Of a stretch of DNA of 64,000 nucleotides, positions 43,746-55,772 are shown in pieces; within the stretch, counting starts at the first letter, position 1; each line of letters starts with the position of its first letter. Location of the stretch: NCBI GenBank assembly GCA_013180625.2, contig SNVD02006955.1, positions 1,674,001 to 1,738,000 of the forward strand. The letters run 5' to 3'. Under the pieces are notes generated by a model. That model was given only the letters and a program-made list of their open reading frames with translations, made no database searches and was not told the origin of the DNA. Made by a program: the position numbers and the translations under genes. Source of the stretch: Boswellia sacra. Its lineage: Eukaryota; Streptophyta; Magnoliopsida; Sapindales; Burseraceae.

Positions 43746-46258
43746 CAAAGCCCATTCCATTTGCAGGAATCGCGAGACAACTCCCTTCTTTCAAGGTTGC
43801 CAGTGACCGATTTGAGCAACACAATATGACAGCCAAAAAGACGCACAATATAAAATTTACTGCACTTGATTGCAATAATTGAGCCTTTTCAGCGTTGTAG
43901 CATACAACTTGCAGCCATTTATCAACCTTCAGAAAGGGTTTCTTCTGCTGTGAAACATCCAGGCCCATCTCTCAATTGCGGCCTCGGCTGGAAGCTACAG
44001 TAATTTTATTACCTACATTGGCATCTAATAATTTTCCTGTGATGTGAAACTGGGTTTTGAGAATTCAGATCTATCCTCTTCCACACTCTTCCAATATCCC
44101 TTTTGTGATTCCTACACCATTAATGTGACGTGACAACCGGCCTTGGTACGTACAATGGGCTACAGTAGCATAATAAATTTGCTTTGCATTGTTATTTAGT
44201 TCAATCTTGTTCACATTTTACTGTAGAAATAATGACAGGGAATTGGAAGAAAATGAAGGCAAATAGACATGAAACTAGATGATTTTTCATGTGTATTTGT
44301 ACTTTGTAGCATGAAAAGTTGGGTTATCTTCTTTCTTTCTCCAGCTATGTACATATGTTTTTTGGTTCACCGTTTGTTGAAAAATAATATCGAAGTTAAG
44401 TAGAATCACGCTTACTTTGACCGATTGAAGAAATTATGTTGAATTGGTTGATGAAAACGACAATCAAAAGAAAGAAGCGATTTCCAAAGGTTATTGAAGA
44501 ATTGGGTAAGTTGCCTACTCTCCAACAAAGTCTTGACGAAAGCATCAATTTAACCACTACAAAGCACTTCAGTTTCCACTATAATAGCTATGCTTTACAT
44601 TATCTCCCCACCATTCATGTCATGTCCCATCGTTGGTGTTTAGACTCCTCTAACAAGCTTTACCTTTCTAATAAGAAAGATGCTTAATAGCAGCTTCGCT
44701 TACATAATTAATAACAGTCCTTTTTTCCTCCATCATCATGTATTTCATTTGCTCTCAAATGGGTACGTTTACGAATTTATTGTAAGTTGAATATTCTTCT
44801 CAATTCAACGAGTCAAATACATGTTTTTGTCAACACAAGTTATGATACAGTATTCTAGCCGGAGTAGTTGGCTCTTGACAAATCTGGCAGATGGATTTAA
44901 TTATTATCATGTATACATTGTTTGTGAGATAAGAATTGAAAGCAAAATGGTTTATTTTTTTCTAACGAAATCGATCTTAATACTTGCCAAAAATCGGATG
45001 TCAGAATGATCTTGAATATATTAAAGTTCACTTTCTTCTCTGGTTAGATAAATTGATCAAACTCGGATCTTGTAAATAATTAACAAAGCAAAATTTCTAA
45101 AGAAGCTATGAAGTCCACGTTACTACATCAATTCAGTTGCTATCTACATCAATTCAATTGCCTGAATCTGCAAATTTTAGACTCTACTCCACGCATTCAA
45201 TTGTCTCCATACCAGGAAGGTCAACCGCATTTGAAAGCACAACACCCAGTATGGACTCTAAGTCTGTAACCTTCTTCATCTATTTTCTTGCTAATAATCC
45301 TTTTCATTTACCTTTCCAGTTTTTTTATATTTTAAGCAATTCCACTAAATAAGTAATCCACTAGATTTAAACTAAAACAGGTGAAAACAAAAGCTACAGT
45401 ACTGGTTGTTTCTACATGGTAAATTCCAGGAAAGAGTAAAGATAGTAGTTGCAATTTGCAAATGAGAACAAAACTGAGCCCCATCAAAGGGTCTAGTCTA
45501 ACCGCGTAATGGTGGCATTGGTGAGTCATGAGCGGTTCACCAAGGAGAAGGGAAAGTAAGGGTCGGTGCAATCACATACGAATATACGACATTTTTCAGA
45601 CCATTTTATACGTGGACACTCCTCCATTAACCCAAACTCTTATTTTGTCAATTTAGTGGGCTCATTCAAAACCCAAATCTCATCATCCACCGTTTATTTC
45701 CATCAAATTGTTACAGCTAATAAATTTGAGTGAACACACACAAACAAACCTTTCCCCTCACAGAACAGTAACAAAAAATAAAAAATTTATATAAATATTT
45801 GTGTGGGTGTGCATTGCATCGCTTTATCTCTACCCCTACCCCGACCCCGAGCGATGCTGCAATCCGACAGCTATGCCAATACATGCTAGCCTTTATGTCT
45901 TTGCAATTGCAAACCCTTCTTCATCTTCCTATTCTGGATAGCAATATCATCATCCGTAATCGCTAGCTCTCTCAATCTCAAAACTTTCCTGCATTTTCTC
46001 TTCTGGGCATTCTCCAACTACATTGCTCTCTCCAAATTGAGTTTCATTATCTTGAGCTACTTCGACAAATCAAGTACTTTTTTTTTTCCCCAATTTAACA
46101 TTTCTAAAGGAAAATTCATTTCCACATTTGAATTCGACCGCAAAGTTTTGATTCCTTACCAAATCTGGCAAGAACCCATTTAGATTCTTGACAATCTAAC
46201 ACCTTTTAACCAATGCACGAGCTCTAGCTTTTCACATTCACACCAAAAGGAAAAGAAA
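43746..46258. other. Spacer and upstream region of the glycosyltransferase gene
   Basis: Only short frames without recognisable domains. The last 500 bp are pyrimidine-rich and should contain the promoter and leader of the glycosyltransferase gene. Confidence 0.5.
45788..45797 (+). promoter_or_regulatory. Putative TATA box of the glycosyltransferase gene
   Basis: TATATAAATA is followed by pyrimidine-rich sequence (CTCTACCCCTACCCC). If used, the leader would be about 430 bp. Motif only. Confidence 0.35.
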
Positions 46259-49152
46259 ATGAAGGCCCAGAAAGATTCAGAGAAACCAATTTGGGATCAG
46301 ATGAGAACTGCATCAGGCAACCCAATTCCTGGAACCGGTTCAAGTACGCGACCCGTACCCAAACTCATGGTCTGGCTTATCCTCTTCGTTTCAGTCACCT
46401 ACGTCGTATACACTCTCAAGCTCGTTTCCACCTCACGCGGCTGCAACGTTGAACCCTTCTCCATTACTCACAGAATATCTACAACAGTCGCCAACATCTC
46501 AGCCGACTCCGAGCCGCTGATTCTCAATCACACTACGGCGACGGCTTACCACATCCACCGACGTGAATCTCAAGAAACTAGGACGCAAAGACCAACTGAA
46601 ATCCACCACATCGTGTTCGGCATCGCTGCCTCAGCCAAGCTCTGGAGCAAGAGAAAAGAGTATATCAAGATATGGTACAGACCCGAGGACATGCGAGGCA
46701 TTGTCTGGCTCGACAACATAGTGAAGACGAACCAGAGCGACGAGTTGCCGGCGATAAAGATCTCCAGCGACACTTCACAGTTCCCTTACTCGAACAAGCA
46801 GGGGCACCGCTCGGCGATACGGATCTCTCGCATCGTCTCGGAGACGCTCCGTCTCGGGCTGAAAAACGTGAGGTGGTTCGTGATGGGGGACGATGACACC
46901 GTTTTCATAACTGAGAACCTGGTTAGGGTTTTGAGAAAGTATGATCATAATCAGTTTTATTATATCGGGAGTTTATCGGAGAGTCATTTGCAGAACATTT
47001 TTTTCTCGTATGGCATGGCTTACGGCGGCGGCGGCTTCGCTATTAGCTATCCGTTGGCTAAAGCTCTTGTTAAGATGCAAGATAGGTGTATACATAGATA
47101 TCCTGGACTCTACGGCTCTGATGATCGAATGCAAGCTTGTATGGCTGAACTCGGTGTTCCACTCACTAAAGAACTCGGTTTTCACCAGGTTTGCAACTCG
47201 GTCACTCGCTGCCCTTTTCTTTTTCTAATTTTATAATCACTTTTATTTTTTTTTCTTTAACGACGTCGTTAAGTGTTCATCAACTTCGCTTTCCTTAGTT
47301 TTCGATGTTATTATTAGACAAATCTTAGTTGAATTAGAGATTACTTGGTTTGTTGGTTTTGTCTATGTGAACTCGATGGATGATCATTTGTTGTCCTGGA
47401 ATGTAATGGACAGCTAGAAGGCTCTTTTCGTTACCGAGTATATCGCGATATTTTGGTTGACGCGATACGAGTTAAGGGGTTTTATAGTCTCTGAAATTAC
47501 AGTTGCATTAAATTGTGAACGGTGAGTTAATAAGGAGTTGGTTGTTGAGGAGTGAATGAAGTGGTTTTAAGAGCTCGATTAATTTGAGTGTTTGATATAT
47601 CACGATATGAGTGATGGTAGTTTTATACGTTTCGCCGAATTCCAGCGGAGATGTCGATTGGGCTTGGTTTTGTGTATGTGTTGAGCTTCCCCTCCCGTTT
47701 TCCCGTGAAGGTCTAAACTGAAATGGCGTGTGATTAGCTCAATGTTGTCCTGACCTTGAGCTGGGGGTTGTGATGTGTCGGGGTGTAGGGTCCACGTGGG
47801 ACTGAGGTTGGACCCGGTTTTGTCACGATTGAACTGGTGTTACACCCACGAGCATATTTTTGTGCGTACAATGCACGCTCTAATTGACCTTGATGATGAA
47901 TGATGATGTATGAGTTTGACTGAGGGATGATATTCAGTTTAGTTGCCTTGCCTATTTAATGAAACCTCAAAACCTGAGACTCACCATTCTGGGCATATAT
48001 GAACTTCACTGATTTTAATATAGATGCATGGGCACCACGTGAACCCATACAGTTGATGTGGAGAATAGCCTTCATTCTGCAAATTTGCTGTTGCGGTGAG
48101 ATCACCTGCATAAGGACATGTTTTACCAAGGATCCATGAACCTTTGCAGTATTATGAAGAAGCCATGAAAAGATTTTCTTCATTAATTCTCAAATGAATG
48201 ATGAAAATCTATTATCCATATCACTTGGAATGGTAGAAAATTTTCCATGAGTTGTCTGCTTTGTCTTCCTCTAATCATGCATGCATTTTTTTTATTCTAG
48301 TATAAATATTGTCAGGAAAGATTGTTACTGATTCTAACTCTCTTGTTGGCGGATGGCAATTATCAGTATGATGTGTATGGCAACCTGTTTGGACTCCTTG
48401 CTGCACACCCAGTTACACCTTTGGTGTCGCTTCATCATCTTGACGTTGTTGAGCCCATCTTCCCCAATATGACTAGGGTTCAAGCTCTTCAGCACCTAAT
48501 GGTGCCCAAGAGGCTAGATTCAGCAGCTCTAATGCAACAGTCCATCTGCTACGATAAACGTAAGAGTTGGACTATTTCGGTTTCTTGGGGCTTTGCAATT
48601 CAAATTTTTCGGGGAGTATTTTCACCCCGTGAGATAGAAATGCCTTCGAGAACATTTTTGAATTGGTACAGAAGAGCAGATTACACAGCATATGCATTCA
48701 ACACTCGGCCAGTGACACGAAACCAGTGTCAAAAGCCTTTTGTATTCTACCTCTCTGAAGCAAAATTCAATTCTACAATGAATCAAACAGTGACTGAATA
48801 TGCTCGGCATCGTGTCCCACACCCTGAGTGCAAATGGAAGATGGCTAATCCTGCTGATCTTGACAAGGTGGTGGTTTACAAAAGACCAGACCCGCATCTA
48901 TGGGAAAGAGTAAGTACTTGAGTTTGCATATATTTTCATTCAACCATTATTATTATTATTATTTTGGTCATAAATCTGGCTGATACAAAGTGGCTATTAT
49001 GATCTTTTTATTTATTTATTTATTCATTTGTATCTGTGTTTGGACAGTCTCCAAGAAGAAATTGTTGCAGGGTGATGAAGAAGTCTAAGAAGAAAGGAAG
49101 CATCGAGATAGATGTGGGTGTATGTAGAGAGGGTGAGGTCAGTGAAGTATAG
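46259..49152 (+). CDS. GT31 / DUF604-type glycosyltransferase, type II Golgi membrane protein, 525 aa
   Basis: Predicted beta-1,3-glycosyltransferase-like enzyme; plant DUF604 members have no well-established acceptor. Three exons: 46259-47188, 48367-48909 and 49048-49152, all phase 0 (CACCAG|GTTTGC ... TATCAG|TATGAT; AAAGA|GTAAGT ... GGACAG|TCTCC). The N-terminus is cytosolic and basic. A single membrane anchor lies at about residues 36-56 (LMVWLILFVSVTYVVYTLKL), followed by a lumenal stem and the catalytic domain. The metal-binding aspartate cluster MGDDDTVF is near residues 208-215, with YGGGGFAIS and YGSDDRMQACMAELG downstream, as in the family. The DUF604 region continues through VYGNLFGLLAAHPVTPLVSL and ends in a cysteine-containing basic tail. 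Length is normal and no defect is visible. Confidence 0.93.
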
Positions 49153-52100
49153 TGAGAGCAATTGTTTAATATAGGATGGTAGCTTTTGCTTAATGTTTCT
49201 TGTATGTTCGTTAATTTATTCATCCCACTTCCAATTTTGTAATTGTAATCCAGAGTAGATCCTTGAACAATCATCAGAAAAAAAAAGAATATTGTTAATT
49301 AATGTATCAAATTTGTACTTTACATATTTCATACATGTTAAAGCAGTAATGCAGTATGGTTCTCAATTGTTTTATATATCTTCTTTGGGAATTCAGGGCG
49401 CATGTTGCTCAGTTGGGAATAATCTATGACCCTGACAACAATTGAATATAATATTACGATGCTTCTTTGATGCGAGCGATCATTTTCTATTAGACGAATC
49501 ACGACATTAAGTATAGCTCAACATGGTGAGAATAGACAAAAATATGAAATGATGGGATTTGTGGGTCAAAGCATCTTCATGTCTGCTAACAAACCCAAGT
49601 TAAATCTTCAACTTCCAGAACACACGTAGAGGTCAAAACATTTAAAAGCCCATCAAAAGTTTGGACTTCAGATTGTAGTTAAAAAGATCTGAAAGTAAAA
49701 AAATTATGCGTATTAGCTAATCACAAATTGCAAATGCCTGCATCTTCTCAATATCTAGAGGCGGGTAATTGTTACAAAATTTTGCGTGTCTAAAGTGTAC
49801 TCAGTACAGACCTTTTTGATATCTTTGATGTATATTATATTACATCGGTTGTTATATGAGTGTATTTGGGATGGAACCGACGGCAACATGTCTAGATCGA
49901 GTCACATTCAGAATGTGAACGAGACTGAGACCTAATAATTGCTTCTACTTTTATTAGTTTTTAAATGGACTCGCTGCTGCCACGGGGTGACTTTCGACGG
50001 TTGAGTCGAAATTTTATTACATTTAAAATGATTCCCTCCACTAAAAGGGCACCACCACCATCAACGACCATGATCTCGGTTTAATATTTTATTAATAAAC
50101 TAATATAGATTGAACTCAGCGGATATCAGTGTTTTCGCACGCAAACACGTTGAACATTTTGATTTCTTAAAAGTGTTGACTCAGGTTTGACCTAAGAAAT
50201 AAATATATGATTTGGTTGTTTGTCAAAAGAATATGTTTACTACTAGACATATATACAACCACTTTTATACTATATAGTGTATAAAATTATATTTAAAGAA
50301 GAGGTACTGTACAGTGTACATATTGGAATAATATTGTACAAGTATTTTAAAAAAATTATAAAACTAACCCTGATAATTTGTTTTCTCCTTTATTATTGAA
50401 GATGAATCTGCGAGTAAACCAAGTGTCGGTACAAAAACGACAATAATATTGATAGGAGAGATGAAATGCAATAAACATCAGAGCATGATGGCAATCTGAA
50501 GCTTTGTACAGGCTTTAAGATGTGAGCGTAATTTCTCAGGTTAGGTGAGATATGAGGGGAGTAGGTCCATCCACATCACGTCTGAAGAACCAGAACAGAA
50601 AAAAAAGAGAGAAAAAAGTTTTCACGTCCTTCCAGATGCACTGCCTTTAATGGGTCCCAATTCTTTCTCATCAATGATCCATATAAATCACAATCCATAA
50701 TAATTGCACCAGACAATAATCGCCATTAATGGCTTTCGTTACTTAAAATTTGTCTTCTGCAGTAGTTACTTGAGATTCTGCCTCTGCCTCTCCAAGTATT
50801 TACTCTGTCAATAGTTACAGGATGTAAAGAGCTGAAGGTGGATGATCCGTTGAGGCCCAAAAGGCTTTATATGCCTTTGCCCCTGCAAGTATTGATTGTT
50901 GAGCCGTGAAATAATAGTTTAGGTTGGTCCACATTTGAAGTTATAGAGGCCCGTACCAGAGTGCATTTTATTGCAGATATGGGCCATGCTCTGACAGCCC
51001 ATCTGTTTAGCCCATTATCCTTTTGCTAAGTCTTCAGTTTTTTCGAGAGTTGTTTTATTCAGTCTCTATTTTCTATCTCTTTAACCCCACTTCTAAATAC
51101 AAAAAAAAAAATGTTAAACCTCCGTATTATTCTCATTAGACCCAGTTTAATTCCCTAAATACGCTTCTAATCTTTTGGTTTAGTTAAATTGTTTCTTTAC
51201 CTGTAATATATTGTTTTGATGTTCCAATGTTCATTATTCGTAAAGGAATTACGGGTTTGTTTCCTTTCAAAGCTCTCTGGCTGTACTGCTTTCCAATTGT
51301 GAAGGCCCTTTTAAAACCCTTTATGATGGTAAAAATGAAGGGACTCGACATGTACACCAAAATGCAGTATAAAAAAATCTGAATCAATGGACAAGGGCTC
51401 TTTCAGCGGAACTTTAGACAAGGCTAGAACCTTCTTCGTCCCATTCAGTCTACTCCAAAGCATAACAGCTTTACTTGGCCACATCCTAATTCATTTATTC
51501 GGATTGTGTTCTTTTTAAGTCTTATCTAAGTTCATCCAAGCCAAGCATTCTTTCGAAGACTTAACTATAGCAGATAGCCTGAGCCTGGGTATACACCCCT
51601 TTGTTAGTAAGGTTGCATGCTTGAATGGCTGAACCACTTAAATCAGAGTTCATCCACCACATCTGAAGTGAACAAATATTAATTGTAAGTGATTGTGCAA
51701 AAAATTGTCCTTTTTAGTAATTTTATTTGAAGATAAAATTGTAAAAGATAATAAAATAAAAGTGGGGGTTGAATAAAACAACTCTTTCTTCAAAAGATTT
51801 TTCTCTGCCTTCCTACTATCCACGCCACCCACCCAGAGCCACGAATTATCTTTCATTGCTTCACCGACATTTATAACAACCCTCAAATCTTCTCCGAAAT
51901 TTTATGAGCTATTAGATACTAGATTGTATTGTAGGGAGCTTACTAGTTTAAACTTCTATAAGAAGAATTATTTTAATGCTATATATAAATGAATTATGAA
52001 TGTAGAAAATTATAAAATTTTATAAAGATAATATAAATCTTCAAAATTATAATTTTAACCTCGCTTAATTTATGAATAACATTGGAGGTTAATACGTTTA

Positions 52101-55100
52101 TTTATTATGACCAAATCTTAAATTATAAACGTAGACTCTAATATTAATACAATAATGTTGCTTCTTAATTTAATTATTTTCATCAACCTAACAAAATTTT
52201 AAATTTAATCTTTTTTTTTATTTTTAAAATCATGTATATATATGGATAAATATATATATAGGGTAAAGTCTTCTAGCTACAGTTTGGTTTAGGCTTAAAT
52301 ACATATATTACCATCTGTTGTGTCGGCGCTCATTAATCACCAACCATAGACAGCCAGAAGTACCGAGAAGACAGAAGGCATAACAACTTGCAAAACAGGC
52401 ACTAAACTAAACTGTACAACCTTCAACTCAGCGTTAATACAAGCGCCACCCTTCTCTATATATAAATTCTCACCATCTGTTGCCCTAGAACGAGAGAATC
52501 TACCTCATCACAATAACAATAATATTGTAATTTGTACGTGCATATATGCTGATAAAAACTCAACATCTGCCCATGAATAATAATATACCATATACGTTTC
52601 TGTAGAACTCTGCATTCTCATCATAAACCAGAATATCCGTTCCTTGTTTTCCCAAGTCAGTGGACGAATATTACAGCTGCTGATTTGGAAAGTTGACCCA
52701 TGAAAAAAAACTCTAAAATGAAATAGAAAATATATATAACATTAATTGAAGTCATCATTTTCGATATATGCGAAGGTTGCGATCGAATATCTACGAAGTT
52801 GGGTAACAAGTGGCAGCTTATGTCATATATACATATTCAGCTCTAAAATAGAATAGCAGCCTACTTCAGAGGTAAAATAAATAAACAAATAAATAAAATT
52901 AACGTATATATGGTTGTTGCAAGTTGTTAATAATACTCTTGTCAATCCCTATTTCTGCTTATGCAAGCGACAGCTGAGTCGATAGTGCATCTTTTCATGC
53001 TCCCCAATGCCTTGGCCGACTTGTAAGGAATCCTATTTGTGTTAAATCAAAGACACGTTTTGTTTTCATAGCATAATATCAAATTCACTAACGCAACCAC
53101 AAGGTAATAGAAGTATGTACACATATTATTACTTTTTTCTTCTAAATTGTTTTTTTGTTAAAAAATCCTTCTTAAATCATGAAAAATGTGTACAGGAATA
53201 ATCTTGTAAGCCTAAATACGGAATACCTTTGAGTTGAGTCAAAACTTATTGAAGGAGATGAGCTTCCCTATTGTTAGCAAAGGCCATCTACATATGGCAT
53301 AATAATATAGAACAACCAGATGAGGAAGATATATATCCTTTGCAGCACCAGAACAGGTACTATTGGTGTCAACGTGCATGTGCTATGTACATGATATTTT
53401 TGTCTAACTTGTGATAAAACAAGAAGATTATACTGTTTATTATTTTACTGTTTCTAAAAGTATATTTTATGAAGTATTTGATTCATAATCAATATCCTCC
53501 TAGAATAGGACATTATTTCATGTATCTTAGTTAAAATAGGAGAAAATCTATTTGTGTCCTAATTCCTTTGGGAGTTTAATTATATCTATTCCTATTATAT
53601 TTCTCCTTATCCTAATATGATTTTGATTAGAATTTTTACAGTATTCTAAGTAGATTTCGTCCAGACCTCCCACTATATATACAAAGTTATTTTTACATAA
53701 CTTGTAGTGTTGATTAGTCGGTTGATTGTGAAAGTTCATGTCACGGCATTCCAAGGATTAAGAGGAGAGCTACAACGAAAATAGGAATGTCTCTTTGATT
53801 TGATTTTATGAGTATTTTATTCATGTATAAGAGATTGTAATCGTATATAAATTGTTGATTAGGTCTGTGTGAGTTAATAGACACTTGAGAGAACTTGCGA
53901 GTTAAGTGTTTATGTAATTAAATGTCAGACATCGTTGTTATGTATAACTTTAACAGTGTGTTGTTAAGTTATCTGTGACAGAGAATGAACAGTGTCACTA
54001 AATTTTAAGATCTTTGCGGGATTTTGTTTTACAAAGATTAAGTCAGTCTGTGAGAGTGAGTCAACACTGTAAACGATCCTAAAGATTGTACAAACAAGAA
54101 CTTAGTGAATTGCAGCTCTATAGCTGTCCGTGGATGTAGGTTTTATAACCGAACCACGTAAAAATCCTCCTGTGTTGATTTACGTCACAGTTTACTGAAA
54201 ATCCTCCTGTGTTGATTTACGTCACAGTTTACTGTTATATTTCTTATAACTGCATACTTCCAGAACTTACAGGTACAAACCAATAAAGATAATTTCTTTT
54301 CAACTATGTCTACGCATGCTTACTTATGTAGTAGACCTGAATAAAGATAGTTGCGGGTGTTGCTATAATGTAGAAAAATTTATTAGAGAGAGAGAGAATT
54401 ATTTGATGAAATATTGATGCATTTTGCATGTTTCCTAAACAATCATAAGCAATGAAATATAATGATTTTCAGGATGTTACCTTCAATTTAAGGAATAAGG
54501 CAAGTCAAATACACAGTTTTCAAAGCGTATTATGTATACAAATGATTAAAACATTGTCGCATATCAAAATTGGTATCATAAATTATGTGCATGCAAATTT
54601 CTAGGGCTAATGAATGATTCCCTTTTCTATATTTCACTTTCCCTTAAAACAACAAAATGATGTGCATATATACATATGTATCATTTAATGCGTCACATTA
54701 TGTCAGGTTAATCTCCGGTACATGGTTTTCATGGATTCCTTTACCTACTTGTTTTTGTCAAATTGGAGATCGATCATGTCAAGCAAGACAAGTGGGTGAA
54801 TTATTGTAGTCAAGCAATATTATCAAAGATTGCATTATCGTTAATTCATCGACCTCCTTATTTTGTGTCCGAACATTTTCTCCCTTCTCTCTAAATAGTA
54901 GTTGAAAGTCAAATGAGCTTGCATGCAAAATATCAACCTTGCAAAAGTTGTGTCTTGAGCGTGCAGGGAATGGTCCAATATTGTTAAAACGAGAAAGAAA
55001 AATGTTGGATGAACAAATAACCCTAGAAGAAATTAGACGTAAATCTTCCACACTACCTAAAAGGGCAGTTAATAAAGGTTGCTTTTCATCAGGAAAAGCA

Positions 55101-55772
55101 ATAGCATAAATCATGCCGTGGATGACAAATCATAAAGCAGGGCAACTCGTTGGGGCATGAAATATCATCTTCATGAAGATGAATTAGGACCACAACAATG
55201 AAATGATCACGATATTCTGTGATTTTTGTAGGAATTGTCTTAATCTCCAAAACTAAGGACCCAACCAAATTGTGTTGTTCAATTAATTTGTCTTCATAGA
55301 AAAACAGATACCTGGATGAGCCTCCAAGAAAAAAATGGTACTTCAATCCAAATAAGGGCCACAAACGACTCAATCACTTAGCTTTAACGAGAGGAAAGAG
55401 AGAGAAATAGAAAGAGAGAGAGGCCTACCTATTAATATAATACGTTAGATGCCTGAAAAACAGATTCCACCCAAAGAGGAAAGAAATATCTGTAATAATC
55501 TTTGCATCAATCACTTGCCATTCCAATTTAACCTCACAGTAAATAGACATGTTCTTCCAATTAAAAACAAAAGATGCAAAACTACTACCTGCCATGGAAC
55601 TAACTTCCATAGCACACGTATTTATATATTAAAACAGCTGTAGCTTTTTTTATGTGTATAAATATATATATATATATCGTATGGAGTATTAACTATACCT
55701 ATGCTGCTTAACTATATCATTATTAAGAATGCCCCGTTAACCGCCTCATTAATTAAGAACTTTGCTTTGCCT
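49153..55772. other. Intergenic spacer
   Basis: No recognised gene in 6.6 kb. A TGGGCC-type cluster lies at 50850-51015 without a neighbouring gene. The stretch 53440-54260 (including CCCACTATATATACAAAG) has the feel of an LTR but without ends I can define. Two overlapping minus-strand frames at 54779-55373 (111 and 94 codons) match nothing I know. Confidence 0.5.
54144..54235. repeat. Perfect tandem repeat, about 38-bp unit twice
   Basis: AAAATCCTCCTGTGTTGATT followed by TACGTCACAGTTTACTG occurs twice in succession without a mismatch. TACGTCA is an ACGT-core element. The repeat is within possible LTR-like sequence. Confidence 0.85.

Noticed and set aside
43628..43968. Frames on both strands just right of the Copia element
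   Set aside because: They overlap repeat unit C and lack coding features.
53400..54270. Possible solo LTR with TATATATAC and short repeats
   Set aside because: I could not find a TG...CA pair with a matching 5-bp duplication, so boundaries and identity remain unsupported.
54779..55373. Two overlapping minus-strand frames of 111 and 94 codons
   Set aside because: No recognisable motif, different frames and no convincing splice pair to join them. Possibly gene debris, but I cannot support a call.
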